Part shown: in pieces, positions 11,100 through 22,274 of the stretch
Numbering within the stretch: the stretch's first letter is position 1
How the letters are laid out: every line of letters begins with the position of its first letter
Origin: Nitrosomonadaceae bacterium
Lineage (GTDB): Bacteria > Pseudomonadota > Gammaproteobacteria > Burkholderiales > Nitrosomonadaceae
Assembly: GCA_014237605.1 (NCBI GenBank)
Contig: JAAZZR010000002.1
Location: 1 to 64,000 of the forward strand
Direction: 5' to 3'
DNA length: 64,000 nucleotides
The notes under the pieces: model-generated
The model's input: only the letters and a program-made list of their open reading frames with translations
What the model was told of the DNA's origin: nothing
The model's database searches: none
Program-made: the position numbers and the translations under genes

Positions 11100-12380
11100 A
11101 TGAAAGTACTTGTTATAGGTGGTGGCGGTAGAGAGCATGCTTTGGCATGGAGATTAAAGCAATCGCCGCGTGTAAATAACGTTTTTGTAGCCCCAGGTAA
11201 TGCCGGTACAGCCATTGAAGAGGGATTAAAAAATATTCCGATAACTGCAATCTCTGATCTTATCGATTTTGTAAAGAATGAACTTGTCGAAATTACTATA
11301 GTAGGTCCTGAAGCGCCACTTGCTGAAGGTATAGTAGATTCTTTTCGCTTAGCTGGTCTGAAAATATTTGGCCCGACTAAACAAGCTATACAATTAGAGG
11401 CATCCAAAGACTACTCAAAATCTTTTATGCTACGCCATAGCATTCCCACTGCAGCGTATGCTGCTTTCTGTGACCCTGTAATGGCCCATAAATATTTAGA
11501 TAAAATAGGCGCCCCGATTGTTATTAAAGCTGACGGCCTAGCTGCGGGTAAAGGCGTAAAGGTTGCGATGACATTGTCTGAGGCACATGAGACGGTTGAT
11601 GCAATGTTAGTTTCTAACAGTATGGGTGGGGCAGGTCAGAAGATTTTGATCGAAGAATTTTTAGAGGGAGAAGAGGTTAGTTTTATAGTTATGGCTGATG
11701 GTAAGAATGTATTGCCTCTTGCAACCAGTCAGGATTACAAGCGTCTAGGAGATGGTAACCATGGCCCTAATACTGGTGGCATGGGGGCATACTCTCCAGC
11801 ACCAATAGTTACTCCTGAGTTACATGAAAGGATAATAAATGAGGTGATTGATCCGGTTATAAAAGGTATGGCGGCGGAGGGTCAGCCTTATACTGGGTTT
11901 TTATACGCGGGGTTGATGATCGGTGAAGGTGGGGGTATCAACGTATTAGAATATAACTGTCGTATGGGAGACCCAGAGACGCAATCGATTATGTTACGGC
12001 TAAAAAGTGACTTATTGACTCTTGTAGAGAATGCAATAGATGGTACGCTTAATAATATAGATGCAAAGTGGGATTGTCGTGCGGCATTAGGTGTTGTTAT
12101 GGCTGCTTACGGTTATCCTGAGATGCCCCGTCAAGGAGATGTAATTCACGGTCTGTCAGAACTTATATTTAAGGATGATCTGGGTAAAGATTTTCATGTA
12201 TTCCAAGCTGGAACTAAGGTGGGTGGAAAAGATGGTAAAGAAATAGTAACTGCTGGTGGTCGGGTGCTATGCGTTACAGCTTTGGGAGATGATATCAAAA
12301 ATGCTCGGTATCGTGCTTATGAAATTTCTAATCAGATTTACTTTGATGGTTTCCAGATGCGGACTGATATTGGGCTATAG
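11100..12380 (+). CDS. purD: Phosphoribosylamine-glycine ligase
   Basis: MKVLVIGGGGREHALAWRLKQSPRV; GDGNHGPNTGGMGAYSPAP. Confidence 0.97.
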   Translation: MKVLVIGGGGREHALAWRLKQSPRVNNVFVAPGNAGTAIEEGLKNIPITAISDLIDFVKNELVEITIVGPEAPLAEGIVDSFRLAGLKIFGPTKQAIQLEASKDYSKSFMLRHSIPTAAYAAFCDPVMAHKYLDKIGAPIVIKADGLAAGKGVKVAMTLSEAHETVDAMLVSNSMGGAGQKILIEEFLEGEEVSFIVMADGKNVLPLATSQDYKRLGDGNHGPNTGGMGAYSPAPIVTPELHERIINEVIDPVIKGMAAEGQPYTGFLYAGLMIGEGGGINVLEYNCRMGDPETQSIMLRLKSDLLTLVENAIDGTLNNIDAKWDCRAALGVVMAAYGYPEMPRQGDVIHGLSELIFKDDLGKDFHVFQAGTKVGGKDGKEIVTAGGRVLCVTALGDDIKNARYRAYEISNQIYFDGFQMRTDIGL

Positions 12381-12412
12381 TGATCAACTATTAACTAAGA
12401 ATTTAATTAGGT

Positions 12413-13309
12413 ATGAATACAATTCAAGTCAAAGAATATCTTAGTACGCTGCAAGATAAAATTATTGAGCAATTAGAGCGGGTAGATGGCAAGCGCTTTA
12501 AATGTGAGAAGTGGGAGCGCCCGGAAGGTGGCGGGGGATTAAGTTGCGTAATTGAGCAGGGCAATGTATTTGAACGGGGCGGAGTAAATTATTCGCATGT
12601 ATTTGGTTCAGGGTTGCCCGCATCTGCAACTGCTGCAAGGCCTGAACTGTCAGGGCGCTCATTTGAAGCGATGGGAGTATCAATAGTATTGCATCCCTAT
12701 AATCCTTACGCTCCAACTATTCATCTGAATGTACGTTTTTTGGAAGCTCGTAAGGAAGGTGCTGAGTCAGTTTGGTGGTTTGGTGGTGGTATGGATCTGA
12801 CCCCGTATTATGGTTTTGAGGAGGATGCTAAGCATTTTCACCAGACCTGCAAGGATTCTCTTCAATCTTATGGTAATGACTACCATGAGCGTTATAAAAA
12901 ATGGTGTGATAAGTATTTTTATTTGAAACATCGGAGTGAGCCACGTGGGATAGGCGGAATTTTCTTTGATGACCTTAGTCAACCAGATTTTGATACTTGT
13001 TTCAAAATAACAAAAAGTGTAGGAGATCACTTCTTGCCTGCTTATATACCTATCTTGGAAAGACGCAGGAATATGTCTTATGGCGAACAAGAGCGTGATT
13101 TTCAAGCTTATCGTCGTGGTCGATATGTAGAATTTAACCTAGTTTGGGATCGTGGGACTCTTTTTGGTTTGCAGTCTGGTGGTCGTACCGAATCAATACT
13201 CATGTCTTTGCCGCCCATAGTTAAGTGGCGCTATGATTGGGAACCAGTACAAGGTAGCGCAGAATCAGAGCTTTATACTAAGTTTCTTATTAGTAAAGAT
13301 TGGGTGTAA
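12413..13309 (+). CDS. hemF: Oxygen-dependent coproporphyrinogen III oxidase
   Basis: [54 protein letters not shown]. Confidence 0.97.
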   Translation: MNTIQVKEYLSTLQDKIIEQLERVDGKRFKCEKWERPEGGGGLSCVIEQGNVFERGGVNYSHVFGSGLPASATAARPELSGRSFEAMGVSIVLHPYNPYAPTIHLNVRFLEARKEGAESVWWFGGGMDLTPYYGFEEDAKHFHQTCKDSLQSYGNDYHERYKKWCDKYFYLKHRSEPRGIGGIFFDDLSQPDFDTCFKITKSVGDHFLPAYIPILERRRNMSYGEQERDFQAYRRGRYVEFNLVWDRGTLFGLQSGGRTESILMSLPPIVKWRYDWEPVQGSAESELYTKFLISKDWV

Positions 13310-13538
13310 TTAGGGTGTTAAATTTATAGGTAATAATCGGTAAACATAATAGTAGCGATAGAGGCTTAGCATTAAGAGTCTTTAGTTAGAACTGAGGTAT
13401 TTGTAATGTTGCGTTGTGTTTTATGTAATTAATATTGACATTAAGATACTGGCACCGGAAAATAAAATTAATATTTTTATTGGAAGTAGTATTTATCAGT
13501 AAAATTTATACTTTAGAAATTAATATAGTGAGGAAAAA

Positions 13539-13952
13539 ATGACTAGTAACCAAATAGAAAATTATACTTGTTCCCAAGAAACAAAATTAGGCTTAAGTCT
13601 AGCTTCAAAGAAGGCGTATAACATTATTGCAGCATTAATTGTTTTATGTTTTTCTGTTGTTATGACCGCGCCTACAGCATATGCAGAAGATACTCCTACC
13701 GATTATGCTGTAGCTATATCTGAAACCGGCATGGAGGCAGCTTCAGCTGTGGCGACAATGGCTTATTTTCCAGCTAAAGCCGCTTTTGCTCTTGGTGGCG
13801 GAATAGTAGGTGGTCTTACTTATGCATTTACAGGTGGGGATGAAGAGGCAACAAGTAAAATATGGCGTGCCAGTATGGAAGGAGATTATATGATTGAACC
13901 TGGGCATTTAACTGGAGATAATCCTATTAATTTTGTTGGCCCAGAAAAATAG
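13539..13952 (+). CDS. Conserved-looking secreted protein of unknown function
   Basis: 137 aa with N-terminal hydrophobic segment and possible signal cleavage after TAYA; Gly-rich hydrophobic centre; AGGAAAAAATG start context. Confidence 0.65.
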   Translation: MTSNQIENYTCSQETKLGLSLASKKAYNIIAALIVLCFSVVMTAPTAYAEDTPTDYAVAISETGMEAASAVATMAYFPAKAAFALGGGIVGGLTYAFTGGDEEATSKIWRASMEGDYMIEPGHLTGDNPINFVGPEK

Positions 13953-14307
13953 TTATATTTTTTCTAATTTACTTTGAACCCAGGTGGGTAAATTGCATAC
14001 AGTACAAGGTACTAGCCTCCTTGTTAGGGGGCACAGGAATAAAGAAATTCTTTATTGTGTTTCGCAATTGATTTCCTAGGTGATAAATTTGTAAGACCAG
14101 TGGTTAGTAAATGATTGATTATCTATTATGCTGCTATTGCCCTAACTATATTAGTTAGCAAGTTATTTTAATTAATATTTAACTTGATTCTTGATGTAAA
14201 TCCAAGGTGGAAACTGTGTAGTAATCCACATTTATTACTCTAATTGCATAAACATATGGCGCAAACCCGCACGGGTATTGGGGGTAATCATAACAACTTG
14301 TTTTATA

Positions 14308-14337
14308 AGATTAAATTTTTAGTTTAAAATTTAATCT
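14308..14337. repeat. AT-rich inverted repeat, 12-bp perfect arms
   Basis: AGATTAAATTTT-TAGTTT-AAAATTTAATCT. Confidence 0.85.
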
Positions 14338-14399
14338 AATTAAAGAATATCCTTACAAAAGGGCAACTTAACAGCTTTAAATACAAATAACCCACAAAC

Positions 14400-14422
14400 T
14401 TATCCACAGTAACTGTGGACAA
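14400..14422. promoter_or_regulatory. Pair of inverted DnaA-box-like 9-mers
   Basis: TTATCCACA (14400-14408) and TGTGGACAA (14414-14422, one mismatch to TGTGGATAA). Confidence 0.45.
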
Positions 14423-14792
14423 GGAAATAAAATAGAAAGTACTGGGATTCAGACAAGAAATCTCAATGCTGTATAGAGTAAAAATGATTCTATGCCATTC
14501 TTAAATAAGAATGCCTTGTTATGAATGGATGGTGTTCCTTGAAATAAAAGGATCCTGATCAAATTAAGTACATTTTTATTTGACAGAATTTGGTTTGTCT
14601 CATAAGAAATAAATAGTAGAGGCGCCGGTGCATGCTAATTCAGCTAGGCTACATTATCAGTAATTCGAACCATTAATGTTGGTTCGTAATAATAGATACA
14701 GCTTAAAAAATACATGTGTTGTGGTTAGTAGGAAAAATAGTAATGACCAAATTGTTGAGATTAAAAAACTCGAGAATTTGGCTAGTTTGCGT

Positions 14793-14798
14793 TATAAT
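14793..14798 (+). promoter_or_regulatory. Candidate -10 (TATAAT) of the adk promoter; weak -35 TCGAGA at 14770-14775, 17 bp spacer
   Basis: Motif read in sequence upstream of adk. Confidence 0.5.
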
Positions 14799-14829
14799 TC
14801 ATAGCTATTACAGGAGTAAGTAATAATTG

Positions 14830-14860
14830 TTCCCCAGCTGACATAGTGGGGAATTTTATT
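14830..14860 (+). terminator. Intrinsic-terminator-like hairpin in the adk leader
   Basis: TTCCCCA-GCTGACATAG-TGGGGAA followed by TTTTATTT; lies between the candidate promoter and adk. Confidence 0.6.
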
Positions 14861-14863
14861 TAG

Positions 14864-15532
<669 letters not shown>

Positions 15533-15602
15533 TGATATGTAGAGATAAGTACTAGTAAAAATTCTGGTAAATTCGTTAGATTTTAATAATTAGGGGAGAA
15601 AG

Positions 15603-16862
15603 ATGGCAGTAAAAAATGCATTTTATGCTCAGTCAGGCGGGGTAACTGCTGTTATCAATGCATCTGCTGCTGGTGTTATCGAAGCTGCGCGAAAGAACAA
15701 GCTGAAAATTGGAAAAATTTATGCTGGCCGAAATGGAATTATTGGTGCTCTAACTGAGGATTTAATCGATACCGGTAAAGAAAGTAAAACAGCTATTAGA
15801 GGGTTATGTAGCACACCTTCCGGTGCCTTTGGCTCTTGCAGGTACAAATTAAAGAGTCTTGATGAAAATAGACGAGAATATGAACGCCTCATTGAAGTTT
15901 TTAAAGCGCATAATATTGGGTATTTCTTCTATAATGGTGGTGGCGATTCTGCTGATACTTGTCTTAAGGTGTCGCAGATAGCTAAAAAATTGGGTTATCC
16001 TGTACAGGCAATCCATGTTCCAAAGACTGTAGATAATGATTTGCCAATTACGGATTGTTGTCCTGGCTTTGGTTCAGTAGCGAAATATATTGCTGTATCT
16101 ACGCGTGAAGCAAGTTTTGATGTAGCTAGTATGTCGAAAACATCTACAAAAGTATTTGTATTGGAAGTAATGGGTCGGCATGCTGGATGGATTGCGGCAG
16201 CTGGTGGTCTGGCATCTGATAAGGACTGTGAAATTCCAATTGTTATTTTGTTTCCAGAAATTACTTTTAACAAGAAAAAGTTTCTTGCTAAGGTAAAAAA
16301 ATGTGTAAAAGAATTTGGTTATTGCTCTGTAGTAGTTTCAGAGGGAGTAAAGGATGCAAAGGGAAATTTCCTTGCTGACCAAGGATTGCGTGATGCTTTT
16401 GGGCATGCACAGCTGGGGGGTGTTGCACCGGTAGTTGCAAATATTGTTAAAGACGGATTGGGGTTAAAATATCATTGGAGTGTGGCAGATTATTTACAGC
16501 GCTCTGCTCGTCACGTTGCATCCAAGACTGATGTGGACCAGGCATATGCATTGGGTAAGGCTGCAGTAGAATTTGCTGTCAAGGGGCATAATGCAGTAAT
16601 GCCTACGATTAATCGTTTGTCTAACAAGCCATATAAATGGAAAATTGGAATGGCGCAGCTTTCTAAGGTGGCAAATGTAGAAAAAATGATGCCTAGTAAT
16701 TTTATTACAAAAGATGGATTTGGCATTACAGAAAAATGCCGTGCATATTTGGTGCCACTTATTAAGGGTGAGGATTATCCTTCCTATAAAAATGGGCTGC
16801 CTAAGTATGTAAGACTTAAAAATATAGGCGTTAAGAAGAAATTAAGTAATTTTAAGATTTAG
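15603..16862 (+). CDS. pfp: Pyrophosphate-dependent 6-phosphofructokinase
   Basis: GGGDSADTC and VPKTVDNDLP: Asp and Lys at the positions diagnostic of PPi use (104/124, E. coli numbering). Confidence 0.88.
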   Translation: MAVKNAFYAQSGGVTAVINASAAGVIEAARKNKLKIGKIYAGRNGIIGALTEDLIDTGKESKTAIRGLCSTPSGAFGSCRYKLKSLDENRREYERLIEVFKAHNIGYFFYNGGGDSADTCLKVSQIAKKLGYPVQAIHVPKTVDNDLPITDCCPGFGSVAKYIAVSTREASFDVASMSKTSTKVFVLEVMGRHAGWIAAAGGLASDKDCEIPIVILFPEITFNKKKFLAKVKKCVKEFGYCSVVVSEGVKDAKGNFLADQGLRDAFGHAQLGGVAPVVANIVKDGLGLKYHWSVADYLQRSARHVASKTDVDQAYALGKAAVEFAVKGHNAVMPTINRLSNKPYKWKIGMAQLSKVANVEKMMPSNFITKDGFGITEKCRAYLVPLIKGEDYPSYKNGLPKYVRLKNIGVKKKLSNFKI

Positions 16863-16991
16863 ATTGAATAGTAATTTAGATACGGCTGAAATTATTTTAT
16901 TTGAGAGATGGAAAATTATTCCTAATATGGGGCTACTAGACCAATACCCTTCATATATTTACAGATGGTCTGACTTTAATTGGAGATTCAA

Positions 16992-19028
16992 ATGGTTCTC
17001 GGTTTAATCATTGCTATTGCTTGCGCGATAGCCGCATGCGTATACGGAGCGGTATCGATCAAATGGATTTTAGCTTTGCCAAGTGGAAATGAGCGTATGC
17101 GTGAAATTGGCACGGCAATCGAACAGGGCGCTTCTGCTTATCTGAATCGGCAATATACAACGATTGGCATTGTAGGTGGAGTGTTGTTGGTAGTTATTTT
17201 TGCCACCTTAGGTTGGGAGACAGCTATTGGCTTTGCTATTGGTGCAATATTATCAGGTCTTGCTGGTTTTATCGGAATGAATGTTTCAGTTAAGGCCAAT
17301 ACACGAACTGCAGAGGCTGCTAAAGGGGGGATCAGTCCGGCATTAGATGTAGCTTTTAGGGGAGGGGCAATTACTGGAATGCTGGTTGTTGGTCTAGGCC
17401 TTCTAGGGGTAGCCGGTTATTTTGCATTTCTTATAGCTATAGGTGTTTCTTCCTCAGATGCTATACACGCCTTAGTGGGACTAGCTTTTGGTAGTTCATT
17501 AATCTCTATTTTTGCCCGTCTTGGTGGCGGAATTTTTACAAAAGGCGCTGATGTAGGTGCTGATTTAGTAGGGAAGGTTGAAGCCGGGATCCCTGAAGAT
17601 GACCCAAGAAACCCTGCAGTTATTGCAGATAATGTGGGAGACAATGTAGGTGATTGTGCTGGTATGGCTGCTGATTTATTTGAAACTTATGCAGTGACTA
17701 TTATTGCAACTATGCTATTAGGCGGACTTTTAATTGAGAATGCCGGTACGAGCGCTGTATTGTATCCGCTCGTTTTGGGCGGTTTTTCAATAATTGCTTC
17801 AATAGTAGGTTGTTATTTTGTTAAAGCACGCCCAGGTGGAAAAATTATGAACGCGTTGTATCGTGGATTAGCTGTTGCAGGAGGTCTGGCAGCAGTTATT
17901 TACCTACCTATTACGGCTGTAATGATGAGCGGTGGAATAGTTATTGGAGGTGAAGAGACTTCATGGTTCAGTTTATACCTTGCAGGGATCGTTGGCCTAA
18001 TACTAACTGGAGCAATATGTTGGATTACTGAATATTACACCTCAACAGAATATAAACCAGTTCAACATATCGCTGAGGCATCAAGTACGGGTCACGGAGC
18101 TAACGTTATAGCCGGCTTAGGTGTTTCAATGAGATCTACAGCTTGGCCAGTAATAGTTGTGTGTATTGCTATCTGGTGTGCATATGGGCTAGCTGGAGTA
18201 TATGGCATAGCTATTGCTGCTACTTCAATGTTATCCATGGCTGGTATTATCGTAGCGCTTGATGCCTACGGGCCAATAACTGATAACGCTGGTGGTGTAG
18301 CTGAAATGGCTGGCTTACCAGAAGAGATTCGTAATATCACTGATCCACTTGATGCTGTCGGCAATACCACCAAAGCAGTTACAAAGGGCTATGCTATAGG
18401 CTCTGCAGGTTTGGCGGCATTAGTTTTATTCGCTGATTATACCAACGCGCTTGCTGCTGGAGGACAAGGAGAAATCACATTTGATCTCTCTAACCACATG
18501 GTCATCATTGGTTTATTTATTGGGGGAATGGTGCCATATCTGTTTGGTGCAATGGCAATGGAAGCTGTTGGCCGTGCAGCTGGATCGGTAGTTATAGAAG
18601 TACGTCGCCAGTTTAAGGAAATACCTGGAATCATGGACGGCACAGCTAAGCCTGATTATTCTAAGGCTGTAGATATGCTAACCAGAGCAGCGATAAAGGA
18701 AATGGTAGTTCCTTCACTTCTACCTATAGCAGTACCACTTATAGTTGGCCTCTTACTTGGCCCAGTAGCTTTAGGTGGTGTTCTAATTGGGGCTATCATT
18801 ACCGGAATCTTTTTAGCGATTTCGATGACAGCTGGTGGTGGAGCTTGGGACAATGCTAAGAAACATATCGAGGATGGCCATTTTGGTGGAAAGGGCTCTG
18901 AAGCACATCACGCTTCTGTTACGGGCGATACTGTTGGTGACCCTTATAAAGACACTGCTGGCCCAGCTATTAATCCTTTAATTAAAATTATGAATATTGT
19001 TGCACTTTTAATCGTTCCATTGATTTAA
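16992..19028 (+). CDS. hppA: Membrane proton-pumping pyrophosphatase
   Basis: Multi-TM protein with [19 protein letters not shown] and [22 protein letters not shown] motifs. Confidence 0.96.
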   Translation: MVLGLIIAIACAIAACVYGAVSIKWILALPSGNERMREIGTAIEQGASAYLNRQYTTIGIVGGVLLVVIFATLGWETAIGFAIGAILSGLAGFIGMNVSVKANTRTAEAAKGGISPALDVAFRGGAITGMLVVGLGLLGVAGYFAFLIAIGVSSSDAIHALVGLAFGSSLISIFARLGGGIFTKGADVGADLVGKVEAGIPEDDPRNPAVIADNVGDNVGDCAGMAADLFETYAVTIIATMLLGGLLIENAGTSAVLYPLVLGGFSIIASIVGCYFVKARPGGKIMNALYRGLAVAGGLAAVIYLPITAVMMSGGIVIGGEETSWFSLYLAGIVGLILTGAICWITEYYTSTEYKPVQHIAEASSTGHGANVIAGLGVSMRSTAWPVIVVCIAIWCAYGLAGVYGIAIAATSMLSMAGIIVALDAYGPITDNAGGVAEMAGLPEEIRNITDPLDAVGNTTKAVTKGYAIGSAGLAALVLFADYTNALAAGGQGEITFDLSNHMVIIGLFIGGMVPYLFGAMAMEAVGRAAGSVVIEVRRQFKEIPGIMDGTAKPDYSKAVDMLTRAAIKEMVVPSLLPIAVPLIVGLLLGPVALGGVLIGAIITGIFLAISMTAGGGAWDNAKKHIEDGHFGGKGSEAHHASVTGDTVGDPYKDTAGPAINPLIKIMNIVALLIVPLI

Positions 19029-19045
19029 ATATTTATAAGTAATGT

Positions 19046-19082
19046 AAAAAGCACACCTAGTAAATTAGGTGTGCTTTTTTTT
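19046..19082. terminator. Terminator downstream of hppA, probably bidirectional
   Basis: AGCACACCTA-GTAAAT-TAGGTGTGCT flanked by A-run and T-run. Confidence 0.9.
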
Positions 19083-19168
19083 GGGTCTAAAATTCAGATA
19101 CACACTTCTGCTGCTTATTCTTACTACAGTGCTGGTCACTCCTTCATATTAGTTTTTAGAATCTAATT

Positions 19169-19573
19169 TTATTGCCAAGTTGGCATAGGTCTTCCTTCAT
19201 TAAGTACTAGCCAGCCACGAATGATACGGTAGGCTATCCATATACCGGCACCAATTGTAATGGTGTAGGAGAGAACAATGCCCAATACGGTTATGAATAA
19301 TATTACAGCGAGTATCAGCCACAAAAATGCAAACCAGAATGTACGTATCTGCCAGTTAAAATGAGAATCAAGATACGTGCCACGCACATCACTCCTTTTT
19401 GTGTAGTTGATGATAATGGCAATAATTGACGGCCAGCCAGTCAGGAAAGTCGTAATAACAAATGCTGACCCAATTAGCCCCATAATGACGCTTAAAGCAT
19501 GAAGCGCATAAATTATGTTCGTAAGTAAAACTAAATTAACTTGAGGTGTGATTGGTACGGGCCTTTCTGGCAT
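19169..19573 (-). CDS. Conserved membrane protein, DUF4870-like
   Basis: 134 aa, several TM segments, DVRGTYLDSHFNWQIRTFWFAFLW motif. Confidence 0.65.
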   Translation of the reverse strand: MPERPVPITPQVNLVLLTNIIYALHALSVIMGLIGSAFVITTFLTGWPSIIAIIINYTKRSDVRGTYLDSHFNWQIRTFWFAFLWLILAVILFITVLGIVLSYTITIGAGIWIAYRIIRGWLVLNEGRPMPTWQ

Positions 19574-19701
19574 GGATTACCTCTGTGGTCCCAGGGAATG
19601 TGATGCCGGGTTATTTAGAGAAATTCAATATTAATAATTATTTTTTTATTCAGATTGGTATGGATATATAAGTGTTATATCTATTTATAAATTATAGAAA
19701 G

Positions 19702-19863
19702 TTATTCCGTATTATCTGTATCTGTTAGTTCAGCTGGTAGTTCAGCACCATCTTTAGATCCTGCTTTCGCTTTATCAAGCTTGCGTTGCCTTTTATCTTC
19801 CTGTTTTTTCTTTTTAATTAAATCCCGTTGACGTTTTTCATATTGAAAATTAGGTCGTGCCAA
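19702..19863 (-). CDS. Small basic protein, 53 aa, TTG start
   Basis: MARPNFQYEKRQRDLIKKKKQEDKRQRKLDKAKAGSKDGAELPAELTDTDNTE; SD AAGGAG upstream; absent from ORF track because short. Confidence 0.7.
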   Translation of the reverse strand: MARPNFQYEKRQRDLIKKKKQEDKRQRKLDKAKAGSKDGAELPAELTDTDNTE

Positions 19864-20206
19864 TTTTTTACTCCTTGAGAAATATTATTAAGAAATAGAA
19901 GAAACCTTGCTCTTTATTTCCTATAATTTTACGCGGAAATAAGAAAGCTATCTAAAATCACACCTTGATTATCCACCATTACTAATATAATTGTAGATTA
20001 TATATAAGTGTACTAGGTTTGATTATAACTTTTTTAAATATGAGCTGAGCTATACTTAAAAAAGTAAATGCAGTTTTTTGTGCAGATCCTCATTTTATGT
20101 AGTATTAGCTATTACTACTATTATCTTGCCATTGAAGATGACAAAAGAGTTTATTTTTAATAACTATCAGATTTAATTGGTTCAATTTCTTACAAATATT
20201 TCTAGG

Positions 20207-21373
20207 TTAAATCATTACTGAGCTTATACGCTTCAGTTCTTTGACAGTGCAGGTTAATGCGCTAATGAACTCATTAATCTGTTCAAGTGTATTGCTATTA
20301 CCCAAACTTAAACGTACTGCACAACGCGCTAGAATTGGTTCGACTCCCATAGCATCAAGGACATGACTTTTTCCTGGAGCTGCACTTGAGCAGGCGGCAC
20401 CACTTGCGATTAGAAATCCTGCCCTTTCTAGATGAATTACTAAAGTTTCACCCTCGATATCTGGCAGTGCAAAATAACATGTGTTTGGTAACCGGGTTGC
20501 ATTCATACCAAAAATTATTGCACCCATTTCAATTAATCTTTTCTCTAGGTGTGTACGTAATCTTGTAACATGTATTGTGGTTCTTTCCATTCGTAGTTTA
20601 GATAGCTCACAAGCTTTACCAAAGCCTACTATGGCTGGTACATTTTCTGTTCCTGAACGTAGGCCACCTTCATGACCGCCACCAAATATCTGTGGTCTAA
20701 GCACGAGCTCTTTATCTATAATAAGTGCTGCAGCACCTTTTGGCCCATATATCTTATGAGAGGATAATGTCATAGCATGTACATTAAGAGAGGGAAAGTT
20801 AACGGGTATTTTTCCAAAGGCCTGAATCGCATCGGTGTGTATCAATGCACCTAACTTTCTAGATTTTTCCGCAATATTTGCCACTTCTTGAATTACTCCA
20901 GTTTCATTATTAGCTAGCATAACGGACACTATGTTTGGACGGTACTCTGATAGAGCTTTATCAACATCACTCATTATTATGCGTCCAGATCTATCGACTA
21001 TGAGCTGCCGAAGCCCGCATTCCTTATTAGTACTCTGTGCTAATTCCTTGGCTGGACGCAAAACGCAGGGATGTTCAATTGCGCTAACAATAATTCGTGT
21101 GCTTTTTAGGTGTCCAGTGGCCCCTTGAATAAATAGATTATTAGCTTCTGACCCTCCACTGGTAAAGACCACTTGTGATGGCTGTGCTTCAATCGAATCT
21201 GCTACCTGTTCTCGCGCATGATTAATTGCCTGGCGGCCAGCTATCCCAAGATTATGGCCACTTGATGGGTTGCCAAATTTATTCTGAAAATATGGCATCA
21301 TTGCCTCCAATACTTCATCGTCTACCCTAGTGGTAGCATTATGATCAAAATAAACTTTTTCTATTTTATTCAT
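20207..21373 (-). CDS. Cysteine desulfurase, NifS/IscS family
   Basis: VYFDHNATTRVDDEVLEAM, LSSHKIYGPKGAAALI, SGAACSSAAPGKSHVLDAMG. Confidence 0.9.
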   Translation of the reverse strand: MNKIEKVYFDHNATTRVDDEVLEAMMPYFQNKFGNPSSGHNLGIAGRQAINHAREQVADSIEAQPSQVVFTSGGSEANNLFIQGATGHLKSTRIIVSAIEHPCVLRPAKELAQSTNKECGLRQLIVDRSGRIIMSDVDKALSEYRPNIVSVMLANNETGVIQEVANIAEKSRKLGALIHTDAIQAFGKIPVNFPSLNVHAMTLSSHKIYGPKGAAALIIDKELVLRPQIFGGGHEGGLRSGTENVPAIVGFGKACELSKLRMERTTIHVTRLRTHLEKRLIEMGAIIFGMNATRLPNTCYFALPDIEGETLVIHLERAGFLIASGAACSSAAPGKSHVLDAMGVEPILARCAVRLSLGNSNTLEQINEFISALTCTVKELKRISSVMI

Positions 21374-21497
21374 TTTTGGTATTTATATTTGATGCCATTC
21401 TTATTGAAAACATTAATTATAATTTGAAAATAATATTCGTATTTTAACTATAAGAATCTTATAATTTTAATTATAGAGGACTCATGTTATTTATTTT

Positions 21498-22226
21498 TTA
21501 TTCTTTCTTTTCCAAAGAAGTCAGAACCCCACGTAATATTTTAATTTCTTTTTTTTCTAAATTTGTACGGGAATACAAGCGGCGGATTCTTTTCATTAAA
21601 TGCTTTGGATTCTTAGGATCAAGGAATCCACTATTAAGCATAGTATTTTCAAAATGACGGTAAAATAACTCTATTTCATCGTGACTTGCTAGCTCTCCCA
21701 ATGTTGATGGCAGATATTCTTCAAGATCTGGTAGTGCCATGCGTAATTCATAAGTCATTACTTGTACTGCACTGGCAAGGTTAAGAGAAGAATACTCTGG
21801 ATTAGCTGGAATATGTACCATAAATTGACACTTACTTATCTCCTCTGAGGTAAGCCCGGATGTCTCTGATCCGAAAACTAATGCTACCGGGGATCTACGT
21901 GCCTGACTGAGGATTTTTTGTGCTCCCTGACGGGGGTCAGATACATCAAGTGAAAGGTTTCGTTGACGTGCTGTGACAGCAGCTGCAAGAGTAGTACCAC
22001 TTAATGCTTCGTTAAGTGTTCTGCAAACTTTAGTATTGTTAAGTACATCCCAAGCCCCAGCAGACCGTCTTTCTGCTTCTTTATCTGGGAAAGATTTCGG
22101 GTTTACTAGATAGAGCGACCTTAAACCCATTGTTTTTATGGCTCTTGCTACTGCCCCTATGTTTCCAGGATGGCTTGGGCTACACAATATTACACGTACG
22201 TTGTCAAGCGGGCAGAGAGGAATCAT
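21498..22226 (-). CDS. trmJ: tRNA (cytidine/uridine-2'-O)-methyltransferase TrmJ
   Basis: VRVILCSPSHPGNIGAVARAIKTMGL; VALVFGSETSGLTSEEI; divergent from suhB. Confidence 0.9.
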   Translation of the reverse strand: MIPLCPLDNVRVILCSPSHPGNIGAVARAIKTMGLRSLYLVNPKSFPDKEAERRSAGAWDVLNNTKVCRTLNEALSGTTLAAAVTARQRNLSLDVSDPRQGAQKILSQARRSPVALVFGSETSGLTSEEISKCQFMVHIPANPEYSSLNLASAVQVMTYELRMALPDLEEYLPSTLGELASHDEIELFYRHFENTMLNSGFLDPKNPKHLMKRIRRLYSRTNLEKKEIKILRGVLTSLEKKE

Positions 22227-22274
22227 ATTAAAATGCCATAGTTATAAATAATTTAAATTCGTTTCAGGACTAAT

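Noticed and set aside
12256-12444. 62-aa plus-strand ORF at the purD/hemF junction
   Set aside because: Overlaps purD in another frame and has no recognisable features.
14660-14690. Possible tRNA T-arm (GGTTCGAAT on the minus strand)
   Set aside because: It is the inverted repeat CGAACCA-TTAATGT-TGGTTCG; no acceptor, D or anticodon arms could be built around it.
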